This document shows, piece by piece, positions 6,910 through 13,262 of a stretch of DNA of 13,262 nucleotides. The stretch is from Acidicaldus organivorans (lineage in GTDB: Bacteria > Pseudomonadota > Alphaproteobacteria > Acetobacterales > Acetobacteraceae). The translations under genes and the position numbers were made by a program. The notes under the pieces are model-generated. The model ran no database searches. It was not told the DNA's origin and worked only from the letters and a program-made list of their open reading frames with translations. Position 1 is the first letter of the stretch. The number at the start of each line of letters is the position of its first letter. The DNA is taken from contig KN173881.1 in assembly GCA_000759655.1 (NCBI GenBank), positions 9,254-22,515 of the forward strand, read 5' to 3'.

Positions 6910-7818
6910 TTAGGCCGTCTTCTGGCGCTTGGGGCGGATGAAGAAGCGGGCGAGGCGGGCGAGCCGCGGCATGATCATCGGCTTGGCAAGGCGCGGATCA
7001 TAGCCCGAAAGGCGTCGATCGTTCTCGGCGAGGCAAACATCGAGCAGCGTGCCGAGATCGAGCTCGCCCACTACCGCTTCCGAGCCCTTGGCGGTGAAAT
7101 TGGCATCCTGCTTGCCGCCTCCCACGTCCCGCGCCACGCCGATCCGCTCCCAGATCAGATAGGCCCACACCCAGAGCGTCTTGAGCCAGAACCAGGGCCG
7201 CCGCCACCAGGGCATGGTGCGGTGATACCACTTCACCCAGTTGTTGAAGAAGAGGATGTGGCGGCCCTCCTCCTGGATCACCGGCTCGAAGGTCTCGACC
7301 AGTTCGGGCGGGAAAAAGCCCGAGCGGCGGGCGAGTTCGAAGAGGCCGAAGGCGAAGAAACTGTCGATGCACTCGGAATAGCCGGTGACCAGCCAGCCCC
7401 ATTCCGGATCGCGCGGCTCGACATAGGGCGGCTCGGGGGCGAGCGTGATGCCGTAGGCGGCGACGAGATGGGAGAGCACCTCCTTGTGGCGGTTCTCCTC
7501 GAAGGCCATGCGCTCGAAAGCGCTGCGCAGCGGCTCGATGGTGATGCGGCGGGCGAAGCTCTGGATGCGGAGCCGGGCCCGCCCCTCGGTCTGCACCGCG
7601 ATGTCCCAGAAGGGGAGATTGACCAGACGCTCGCGCGCCGCGTCATCGAGCTTGGGCCAGACGATGACCGAGGGTTTGTAAGGGTTGAAAGTCTCGAGCA
7701 GCATGCGGCAGAACATCCGCATGTATTCCTCGTCGCGCGGCCTGAGCGGTCCCTCGACCGGATAGGTCCAGAAGCGGGCGGCGTGATCGGCGGCGGCAAT
7801 GAGGGCGCTTTCGGACAT
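6910..7818 (-). CDS. Ferritin-like diiron protein of unknown function
   Basis: A 302-residue protein whose central half shows the ligand pattern of a four-helix diiron bundle: Glu78, Glu108-x-x-His111 (EENRHKEV), Glu149 (GYSEC) and Glu184-x-x-His187 (EEGRHILFF). The order Glu, ExxH, Glu, ExxH is the classic carboxylate-bridged diiron arrangement of oxidases, oxygenases and desaturase-like proteins. After the bundle comes a tryptophan-rich stretch, PWWRRPWFWLKTLWVWAYLI (203-222), which may lie on or in the membrane. The C-terminus is basic. The ATG at 7818 lacks a strong ribosome binding site; the nearest upstream ATG is stopped at once. The pattern resembles AurF-like or COQ7-like enzymes in general outline only. 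I do not recognise the specific family. Confidence 0.85.
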   Translation of the reverse strand: MSESALIAAADHAARFWTYPVEGPLRPRDEEYMRMFCRMLLETFNPYKPSVIVWPKLDDAARERLVNLPFWDIAVQTEGRARLRIQSFARRITIEPLRSAFERMAFEENRHKEVLSHLVAAYGITLAPEPPYVEPRDPEWGWLVTGYSECIDSFFAFGLFELARRSGFFPPELVETFEPVIQEEGRHILFFNNWVKWYHRTMPWWRRPWFWLKTLWVWAYLIWERIGVARDVGGGKQDANFTAKGSEAVVGELDLGTLLDVCLAENDRRLSGYDPRLAKPMIMPRLARLARFFIRPKRQKTA

Positions 7819-7835
7819 GGCTCAACTCATGCTGG

Positions 7836-7845
7836 TTTGCGCAAA
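7836..7845. promoter_or_regulatory. Perfect 10-bp palindrome TTTGCGCAAA upstream of the ferritin-like gene
   Basis: TTTGCGCAAA is exactly self-complementary and sits 17 bases before the start codon of the ferritin-like gene. That is an operator-like position. No regulator can be named from the sequence, and a 10-bp palindrome can arise by chance. Confidence 0.2.
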
Positions 7846-7847
7846 TG

Positions 7848-7869
7848 GAGTCCGTGAAAAGACGGGCTC
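7848..7869 (-). terminator. Imperfect hairpin downstream of tRNA-His
   Basis: On the minus strand GAGCCCGT pairs with ACGGACTC around a CTTTTC loop, giving 8 positions with one C-A mismatch. It begins 19 bases past the tRNA 3' end. There is no real T tail after it, so it could be a processing signal or weak terminator before the ferritin-like gene rather than a strong intrinsic terminator. Confidence 0.25.
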
Positions 7870-7888
7870 AGAACGAAGCGGGAAGAGG

Positions 7889-7965
7889 TGGGGCGAGCGA
7901 TGGGACTCGAACCCATGACATCCAAGACCACAACCTGGCGCTCTACCAACTGAGCTACGCCCGCC
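7889..7965 (-). tRNA. tRNA-His (anticodon GUG)
   Basis: A complete cloverleaf can be folded by eye. The acceptor stem is GCGGGCG/CGCTCGC with one G-T wobble. The D arm is GCTC/GAGC, and the anticodon stem is CCAGG/CTTGG around loop TTGTGGT, with anticodon GTG at 7931-7929. The variable loop has five bases, and the T arm is ATGGG/CCCAT around TTCGAGT. Discriminator C73 is followed by an encoded CCA (7891-7889). The base before the acceptor stem (7965) is G, giving the extra G-1 opposite C73 needed by classical histidyl-tRNA synthetase. The gene starts 14 bases after the aminotransferase stop codon on the same strand, so it may be transcribed with it. Confidence 0.97.
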
Positions 7966-7979
7966 ATGTCGGCAACGCT

Positions 7980-9197
7980 CTAAGCCGATCGGGCCCCATC
8001 CGTCAATCGGGCGAGCGGTGCGCCCTCGCGCCCTTTCGCCTTGCTGAAATGCCGGGCGAGCCGGACGAGCGCTTCCGCGATCCGCGCCTCGTCCTTGCAG
8101 AAGGCGAAGCGGACGAAGTGGCGGGGCGGATCATTCTCGTAGAATGCCGAGAGAGGAATCGGGCTCACCCCTGCCGCTTCGGTGAGATAGCGGCTGAAGG
8201 CGACGTCGTCGCCCGTGAAGCCGAGCGGCGCGAAGTCTGCCACCAGGAAATAGGTCCCCTGGCTTGGCAGCACCTCGAAGCCGAGCGCGGCGAGCCCCGC
8301 GGCGAGGCGGTCGCGGCGGCGGGCGAGGCTTTCGGCGAGCCCCGCGAAATAGGCATCCTCCTTGGCGAGCCCCATCGCCACCGCCTTCTGCAGATTGGGG
8401 GGCGTGGTGAAGGTGAGGTTCTGGTGGGCCTTGGCGATCACCGAAGCAAGCGGAGCGGGGGCGGTGACGTAGCCCACCTTCCAGCCGGTGAGGCTGAAGG
8501 TCTTGCCCGCGCTGCCGATTCGGACGGTGCGCTCCCGGAGACCGGGAAGGCTCATCAGCGGGATGTGGCACGCGCCGTCGAAGACGATGTGCTCATAGAC
8601 CTCATCGCACACCGCATAAGCGTCATGGCGCTGCATGAGCGCGGCGATGAGGGCGAGTTCGTCGCGGCTGAACACCTTGCCGGTGGGGTTCATCGGGGAG
8701 TTGAGGAGGATGAGCTTGGTGCGGGGGCCGAACGCCGCTTCAAGCGCGCTCCGCTCGAGCCGCCAGTCCGGGGGTTCGAGGCGGACGAGGCGGGGGATGG
8801 CGCCCACCAGCCGCACCACGGGGAGGTAGGTGTCATAGAGCGGCTCGATCAGCACCACTTCATCGCCCGGATCGAGGAGGGCGATGAGGGAGGCGGTGAT
8901 CGCCTCGGTTGCCCCGGAGGTGACCACCACCTCCCGCGCCGGATCGACCTCGATCCCGTAAAAGCGCCGGTTGGCGGCGGCGACGGCCTCGCGGAGCTCG
9001 GCAAGGCCGGTGAGCGGCGGATACTGGTTGGAGCCGGAGGTGAGCGCTTCGGCGGCGGCGGCGATGATGTCGGCCGGGCCGTCGGTATCGGGGAAGCCCT
9101 GGCCGAGATTGATCGCGCCCTTTTCGGCGGCAAGCGCCGACATCACGGTGAAGATGGTGGTGGGGAGGGGGGCGAGCAGAGCGTTGAGAGGCTTCAT
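7980..9197 (-). CDS. PLP-dependent class I/II aminotransferase (methionine/glutamine/kynurenine type)
   Basis: A 405-residue fold-type I aminotransferase. Key sites are NQYPPLTG (57-64), GATEAI (95-100), NPTGK (170-174) with the PLP-contacting Asn, CDEVYEH (197-203) with the Asp that binds the pyridine nitrogen, and SAGKTFSLTGWKVGY (229-243), where Lys232 forms the Schiff base. FVRFAF (361-366) holds the carboxylate-binding Arg363. The N-terminal TTIFTVMSALA and INLGQGFPDTDGP resemble YbdL/kynurenine aminotransferase-like enzymes that act on methionine, glutamine or aromatic amino acids. The exact substrate cannot be read. The ATG at 9197 gives the usual length; only a weak GGA lies upstream. 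A sigma-70-like promoter is visible 70-98 bases upstream. tRNA-His follows closely downstream. Confidence 0.93.
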   Translation of the reverse strand: MKPLNALLAPLPTTIFTVMSALAAEKGAINLGQGFPDTDGPADIIAAAAEALTSGSNQYPPLTGLAELREAVAAANRRFYGIEVDPAREVVVTSGATEAITASLIALLDPGDEVVLIEPLYDTYLPVVRLVGAIPRLVRLEPPDWRLERSALEAAFGPRTKLILLNSPMNPTGKVFSRDELALIAALMQRHDAYAVCDEVYEHIVFDGACHIPLMSLPGLRERTVRIGSAGKTFSLTGWKVGYVTAPAPLASVIAKAHQNLTFTTPPNLQKAVAMGLAKEDAYFAGLAESLARRRDRLAAGLAALGFEVLPSQGTYFLVADFAPLGFTGDDVAFSRYLTEAAGVSPIPLSAFYENDPPRHFVRFAFCKDEARIAEALVRLARHFSKAKGREGAPLARLTDGARSA

Positions 9198-9266
9198 GGC
9201 AGGGGTTCCGCAGCAAGGAACGCAGAGCGATGGCGGGGCCGGCTGAAAGCGGCGCGGGGAGGGGAG

Positions 9267-9295
9267 CTTATCGGCAGGATGACGCGAAAAGGCAA
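9267..9295 (-). promoter_or_regulatory. Putative sigma-70 promoter of the aminotransferase gene
   Basis: On the minus strand TTGCCT (9295-9290) and GATAAG (9272-9267) are separated by exactly 17 bases. Each matches four of six consensus positions. Transcription would begin near 9260, giving a leader of about 60 bases. The location and spacing are good and the boxes are mediocre. Confidence 0.35.
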
Positions 9296-9333
9296 GGGAG
9301 CGGCGCAGCGCGGCGGCCGCTCTGCCCAAAAAC

Positions 9334-9352
9334 GAGGCATTTCGCCTCTTTT
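9334..9352. terminator. Small bidirectional hairpin between divergent promoters
   Basis: GAGGC (9334-9338) and GCCTC (9344-9348) form a perfect 5-bp stem around ATTTC. On the plus strand TTTT follows; on the minus strand GTTTTT follows. Flanking A and T runs could extend the stem after one mismatch. It could insulate the two divergent transcription units, but a 5-bp stem is marginal. Confidence 0.3.
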
Positions 9353-9422
9353 CTCGTCATATGCACCGTGGTTTCGTGGAGGAATGCCGGGCAATCACCC
9401 CTTGACACCATGCCCGCGCCTT

Positions 9423-9439
9423 TGGCACGAGCCGTGCTT
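9423..9439 (+). promoter_or_regulatory. Sigma-54 (RpoN) type -24/-12 promoter upstream of glnB
   Basis: The bases TGGCACGAGCCGTGCTT match the RpoN pattern TGGCACG-N4-TTGCW with a single mismatch (GTGCT in place of TTGCW) and correct GG-to-GC spacing (GG 9424-9425, GC 9436-9437). Transcription would start near 9449, leaving a leader of about 118 bases before glnB. Nitrogen-regulated sigma-54 promoters ahead of glnBA are known in Azospirillum and related bacteria, so NtrC control is expected. Only a half-match to an NtrC site was found upstream (TGCACC, 9362-9367). Confidence 0.7.
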
Positions 9440-9533
9440 GGGTCCTGGACGCAGGGTCTTGGCAGCAGGGTAACGGACGGCCGCTTTGCGGACGGCCCGG
9501 GACAGGCTAGGAACGGACCGGCCGGGAGGATGA

Positions 9534-9905
<372 letters not shown>

Positions 9906-10029
9906 CGGGCCGTCGGTCCTGCCGTTTCGCTCCTCGCGCCAGGAGGTTTCCTGCTCGCAACGAGCATCAACCCTCGTCAACAACCGTCTCCAGTCAAGTC
10001 TCCAGTCAGTAAAAGGAACATTGCAGACC
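9906..10029 (+). promoter_or_regulatory. glnB-glnA spacer with small hairpins and a tandem repeat
   Basis: The 124-base spacer holds two small adjoining inverted repeats: CAGGA/TCCTG at 9940-9953 with a GGTT loop, and GCTCG/CGAGC at 9953-9965 with a CAA loop. An exact tandem repeat of the 11-mer GTCTCCAGTCA follows at 9986-9996 and 9998-10008. It ends about 20 bases before the glnA ATG. No convincing terminator or -35/-10 pair was seen, so glnA is probably transcribed with glnB. The spacer may host RNA processing or an additional glnA control site. Confidence 0.35.
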
Positions 10030-11463
10030 ATGGCCAAAAAAACCTCGGGCGCCGCAGACGGCGTCGAAAAAGTGCTCGACATGATCAAGGAGCACTCGGT
10101 CGAATTCGTCGATCTCCGCTTCACCGACCCGCGCGGCAAATGGCATCACACCGCCCAGCATGTCTCCACCATCAATGAGGAGACGCTGGAGGAAGGGATC
10201 ATGTTCGACGGCTCCTCGATCGCCGGCTGGAAGGCGATCAACGAGAGCGACATGATCCTCATGCCCGATCTCGAGACCGCGGTGATGGATCCCTTCGCCG
10301 CCAAGCCCTCGCTCGTGCTGTTCTGCGACATCATCGAGCCCTCGACCGGCCAGCCCTATCACCGCGATCCGCGCAGCACGGCGAAGAAGGCGGAGGCCTA
10401 TCTCAAGGCGAGCGGCATCGGTGATACCGCCTTTTTCGGGCCGGAAGCGGAATTCTTCGTCTTCGACAACGTGAAGTTCGGCACCGGCGGCAATTTCGGG
10501 ATGTATCAGCTCGACTCAATCGAGGGTCCGCAGGCCTCGCTCAAGGACTATCCCGAAGGGAACATGGGGCACCGGCCGCAGGTGAAGGGCGGCTACTTCC
10601 CGGTCCCGCCGGTGGACAGCGAGAGCGATCTCCGCGCCGAAATGCTCACCACCATGGCCGACATGGGGGTGGTGGTCGAGAAGCACCACCACGAGGTGGC
10701 GCAGTCCCAGCACGAACTCGGCGTCAAGTTCGGCCCGCTGGTGCGCATGGCCGACAACATGCAGATCTACAAATACTGCATCCACAACGTCGCCCACAGC
10801 TACGGCAAGACGGCGACCTTCATGCCGAAGCCGATCTACGGCGACAACGGCTCGGGCATGCACGTGCACCAGTCGCTGTGGAAGAACGGCAAGCCGCTCT
10901 TCGCCGGCAACGGCTATGCCGATCTCTCCGAGACGGCGCTCTATTACATCGGCGGCATCATCCGCCACGCCAAGGCGCTGAACGCCTTCACCAACCCCAC
11001 CACCAACAGCTACAAGCGGCTGATCCCGGGCTTCGAGGCCCCGGTGCTGCTCGCCTATTCGGCGCGCAACCGCTCCGCCTCCTGCCGCATTCCCTATGCG
11101 ACGAGCCCGAAGGCGAAGCGAGTCGAGGTGCGCTTCCCCGATCCCTCCGCCAACCCCTATCTCGCCTTCGCCGCCATGCTGATGGCCGGGCTCGACGGGA
11201 TCCGCAACAAGATCCATCCCGGCGATCCGATGGACAAGGACCTCTACGACCTCCCCCCCGAGGAGCTGAAGGGCATCCCCACCGTGTGCGGCTCGCTGCG
11301 TGAGGCGCTGCAGGCGCTCGAGGCGGATCACCAGTTCCTGCTCGAGGGCGACGTGTTCAGCGAGGACTTCATCGCGAGCTATATCGAGCTCAAGTGGAAC
11401 GAGGTGTATCGCTTCGAACACACCCCGCATCCGGTCGAGTTCGAGATGTACTACTCGGTCTGA
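10030..11463 (+). CDS. glnA: Glutamine synthetase type I (GlnA)
   Basis: A 477-residue GSI-beta enzyme that makes glutamine from glutamate, ammonia and ATP as a cytosolic dodecamer. The beta-grasp N-terminus contains [12 protein letters not shown] (27-38) and MFDGSS (58-63). Metal ligands are in [12 protein letters not shown] (Glu139, Glu141) and EKHHHEVA (217-224). The ATP-binding signature [16 protein letters not shown] spans 267-282, and [13 protein letters not shown] carries the substrate arginine. Tyr406 in DLYDLPPEE corresponds to the adenylylated tyrosine of E. coli GlnA, so GlnE/PII control is expected. The ATG at 10030 gives a slightly long N-terminus with AAGGA about 13 bases upstream, which is weak. 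It lies directly downstream of glnB and ends in a strong terminator. Confidence 0.98.
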   Translation: MAKKTSGAADGVEKVLDMIKEHSVEFVDLRFTDPRGKWHHTAQHVSTINEETLEEGIMFDGSSIAGWKAINESDMILMPDLETAVMDPFAAKPSLVLFCDIIEPSTGQPYHRDPRSTAKKAEAYLKASGIGDTAFFGPEAEFFVFDNVKFGTGGNFGMYQLDSIEGPQASLKDYPEGNMGHRPQVKGGYFPVPPVDSESDLRAEMLTTMADMGVVVEKHHHEVAQSQHELGVKFGPLVRMADNMQIYKYCIHNVAHSYGKTATFMPKPIYGDNGSGMHVHQSLWKNGKPLFAGNGYADLSETALYYIGGIIRHAKALNAFTNPTTNSYKRLIPGFEAPVLLAYSARNRSASCRIPYATSPKAKRVEVRFPDPSANPYLAFAAMLMAGLDGIRNKIHPGDPMDKDLYDLPPEELKGIPTVCGSLREALQALEADHQFLLEGDVFSEDFIASYIELKWNEVYRFEHTPHPVEFEMYYSV

Positions 11464-11491
11464 GCCGCGAACGCTTTCCAGAGAGGCTGCG

Positions 11492-11529
11492 AAGAACCCT
11501 CCCCCCGGCGGGGGAGGGTTCTTTCTTTT
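11492..11529 (+). terminator. Strong intrinsic terminator after glnA
   Basis: A perfect 14-bp stem (11492-11505 with 11510-11523) rich in C/G is closed by a 4-base CGGC loop and followed by TCTTTT. It lies 28 bases after the glnA stop. The outer arm AAGAA and the tail TTCTTT give it a bidirectional shape, but it clearly ends the glnBA unit. Confidence 0.92.
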
Positions 11530-11598
11530 GGGGCTCGCAGCTTTCCGGCTCGAGGGGTGCTGCGGCCTGCCGCCCTCTTTCGCCGGAGAAGCAGGGCA

Positions 11599-11656
11599 GA
11601 AAAAATCCCCAGAAGAAAAAATCCCCAGAGAAAAAAATCCCCGTAGGAAAAAAACC
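11599..11656 (+). repeat. A-tract tandem repeat before the chemoreceptor gene
   Basis: Three near-identical units, GAAAAAATCCCC at 11599-11610 and 11615-11626 and GAAAAAAATCCCC at 11630-11642, recur every 15-16 bases. A degenerate fourth unit, GGAAAAAAACC (11646-11656), follows. The stretch is strikingly A-rich for this genome. It lies between the glnA terminator and the chemoreceptor start, about 80 bases upstream of that GTG. It could act as an UP-like or bent-DNA promoter element or be slippage-prone sequence; no -35/-10 pair with good spacing was found next to it. Confidence 0.75.
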
Positions 11657-11734
11657 TTGCCTCGTTTACCGGGGATTCACCGATTGCCGCCTATACCGAG
11701 CTTCGGGAGCCTAAAGGGTGAGGAGGTTTTTGCC

Positions 11735-13262
11735 GTGAAGAGACTCCGCGAAGCGCCGCTTGCCATACGCATCTCGGTCATCGCCGCGACGGCGTTCATC
11801 GCGCTGATCGCCATCGCGACACTCGCCATGGTCGAGCAATATCACGAAATGCGCGTCGCCCGCATCAACAAGCTCCGCGCCGTGACCGAGATGGCGCTCT
11901 CGATGGCCGCCAACCTCGAAAAGAAGGTCGAGGCGGGCGAGATGACGCGTGATCAGGCGCTCCGCGCCTTCCGCGACGCCGTCCGCCCGCTCCGCTTCGA
12001 TGATGGCACCGGCTACATCTTCGCCTATGGCATGGATGGCATGACCCTCATTCTCGGCCCCACGCCGGAAATCGAGGGCACCAACCGGCTCGCGGCAAAG
12101 GATGCCAAGGGCGTTCCTTTCGTCCAGGAGGAGATCCGGGTGGCCAAGGCGGGCGGCGGGACGCTCACCTACTGGTACCCGAAGCCCGGCGGAAAAGTAG
12201 CCCTTCCCAAGCTCAGCTACGTCGCCCCCTTCACGCCCTGGAACCTGCTGGCCGGCGCCGGGATCTACATCGACGATCTCAATGCCGCGCTCTGGGCCAA
12301 GCTCTGGCACTTTGGCCTCATCCTCCTCGCCGCCCTCCTCGTCTCCGCCTTCCTCACCTGGCTCGTCGGCCGCTCGATCACCCGCCCGCTCGCCCTCCTG
12401 CAACGGCGCATGGTAAGCCTCGCCCGCGGCGATCTCGACACGCCCATCCCCGGCGACCAGCGCGCCGACGAAGTGGGCGAGATGGCGCGCGCGGTCGAAG
12501 TGTTCCGCCAGAACGCCGTCGAACGGGCCGCACTGCGCGCCGAACAGGAGCGTCTTGCCGCCCAGGCCGCGGAAGAGCGGCGGCGCGCCCGTCTGGAGCT
12601 CGCCGAGCGGTTCGAGCAAAGCGCCGGGACCATCGTGACCGCCGTGGCCGATGCGGCGGGCGCCATGCAAGGCACCGCGCACCGGATGAGCGGCGTGGCT
12701 GCGCAGGCCTCGCAGCAGACGGCCGCAGTGGCGAACGCCGCCAGCGAGGCCAGCCGCAACGTGCAGACCGTCGCCGCCGCCACCGAGGAGCTCAGCGCCT
12801 CGATCAGCGAAATCACCGCCCTCGTCAGCCGCTCGGCCGAGACCGCCGCCCGCGGCGTGGCGGAAGCGCGCCGCACCGACGAGACGGTCAAGAGCCTCAC
12901 CGAAAGCGCCCAGAAAATCGGCGACGTCGTCATGCTGATCCAGACCATCGCCGCCCAGACCAACCTGCTCGCGCTCAACGCCACCATCGAGGCGGCGCGG
13001 GCCGGGGAGGCGGGCAAGGGGTTCGCCGTCGTCGCCTCCGAAGTGAAGCAGCTCGCCACCCAGACCGCCCGCGCCACCGAGGAGATCGCCGCCCAGATCG
13101 CCACGATCCAGGGAGCGACCGGCGAGGCGGTCGCCGCCCTCCGCCCCATCCGCGGGATGATCGGCCAGATGAGCGAGGCAGCAACCAGCATCGCCGCGGC
13201 GATCGAGGAACAGGGGGCGGCGACGCGCGAGATCGCCGGCAACGTCGCCCAGGCCGCTCAGG
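11735..13262 (+). CDS. Methyl-accepting chemotaxis protein with single Cache domain, 3' end outside window
   Basis: The 509 complete codons present encode a transmembrane chemoreceptor. TM1 is at about residues 11-33. A periplasmic sCache_2-type sensor follows at about 40-185 ([41 protein letters not shown]). TM2 is at about 192-212, then HAMP at about 213-265 ([34 protein letters not shown]) and the MCP signalling coiled coil. The conserved hairpin tip that binds CheA/Che[21 protein letters not shown], is at 405-424 and is followed by [14 protein letters not shown]. The GTG start at 11735 follows AGGAGG with eight-base spacing, which decides the start. Sensors of this kind often bind small organic acids, but the ligand here is not readable. 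Only the last part of the signalling domain is missing. Confidence 0.95.
   Translation, partial: MKRLREAPLAIRISVIAATAFIALIAIATLAMVEQYHEMRVARINKLRAVTEMALSMAANLEKKVEAGEMTRDQALRAFRDAVRPLRFDDGTGYIFAYGMDGMTLILGPTPEIEGTNRLAAKDAKGVPFVQEEIRVAKAGGGTLTYWYPKPGGKVALPKLSYVAPFTPWNLLAGAGIYIDDLNAALWAKLWHFGLILLAALLVSAFLTWLVGRSITRPLALLQRRMVSLARGDLDTPIPGDQRADEVGEMARAVEVFRQNAVERAALRAEQERLAAQAAEERRRARLELAERFEQSAGTIVTAVADAAGAMQGTAHRMSGVAAQASQQTAAVANAASEASRNVQTVAAATEELSASISEITALVSRSAETAARGVAEARRTDETVKSLTESAQKIGDVVMLIQTIAAQTNLLALNATIEAARAGEAGKGFAVVASEVKQLATQTARATEEIAAQIATIQGATGEAVAALRPIRGMIGQMSEAATSIAAAIEEQGAATREIAGNVAQAAQ

Noticed and set aside
9402..9407. Perfect TTGACA as a -35 box for glnB
   Set aside because: No acceptable -10 box occurs 16-18 bases downstream; the sigma-54 pattern overlapping that position explains the region better.
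7845..9473. Open frame of 542 codons on the plus strand from 7845
   Set aside because: It runs through the tRNA-His gene and antisense to the aminotransferase, then into the intergenic region; no domain is visible.
10516..11430. Open frame of 304 codons antisense to glnA
   Set aside because: A shadow of the highly conserved glutamine synthetase frame, with an Arg/His/Gly/Val-rich translation and no family features.
11599..11656. A-rich repeat as a CRISPR array
   Set aside because: Units are only 12-13 bases with 3-4 base gaps, without unique spacers or cas genes.
11711..13242. Two overlapping minus-strand open frames of more than 320 codons
   Set aside because: Both are antisense to the chemoreceptor, whose TM, Cache, HAMP and signalling parts are all recognisable in the plus frame.

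Overview
The window is GC-rich bacterial chromosome, most likely from an alphaproteobacterium. The gene content is mainly core metabolism and housekeeping: htpG, tRNA-His, the glnB-glnA pair behind a sigma-54-type promoter, and a Cache chemoreceptor. The tRNA-His gene encodes G-1 opposite C73. From general knowledge, the Rhizobiales/Rhodobacterales/Caulobacterales group has lost this pair, so a Rhodospirillales-like or other early-branching alphaproteobacterium fits better. This placement is inference. There are no transposases, integrases, CRISPR arrays or phage genes.

Layout. Positions 1-5628 read leftward. In transcription order they hold two small glycosyltransferase-like genes (5628-4175, start and stop codons overlapping), then a three-gene set of thiolase-fold enzyme, DUF35 zinc-ribbon/OB-fold partner and class I methyltransferase (4122-1659). 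A terminator-like hairpin and a heat-shock-type promoter follow, then htpG, whose 3' end lies outside the window. A radical SAM protein of the PA0069 type (5663-6769) reads rightward, divergent from the glycosyltransferases. Facing it, leftward, are an orphan ferritin-like diiron protein (7818-6910), tRNA-His (7965-7889) and a fold-type I aminotransferase (9197-7980). A 369-base divergent regulatory region (9198-9566) separates these from glnB and glnA (9567-11463), which end in a strong intrinsic terminator. A short spacer with an A-tract repeat leads to a chemoreceptor gene cut by the right edge.

How the genes work together. GlnB (PII) and GlnA (glutamine synthetase) form the classic nitrogen-assimilation module, with nitrogen control expected through the sigma-54 promoter. 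The thiolase-like protein lacks both catalytic cysteines of true thiolases and sits with a DUF35 protein. That suggests a CoA-ester carbon-carbon lyase/aldolase or another non-thiolytic activity, with the translationally coupled methyltransferase as possible partner. The glycosyltransferase pair belongs to families often found together, but none of their usual arsenosugar/selenodomain partners is present here. Nothing in the window is clearly a new defence or mobile system. The parts most worth following up are the cysteine-less thiolase/DUF35/methyltransferase set, the ferritin-like orphan with a tryptophan-rich segment, and several non-coding repeats.
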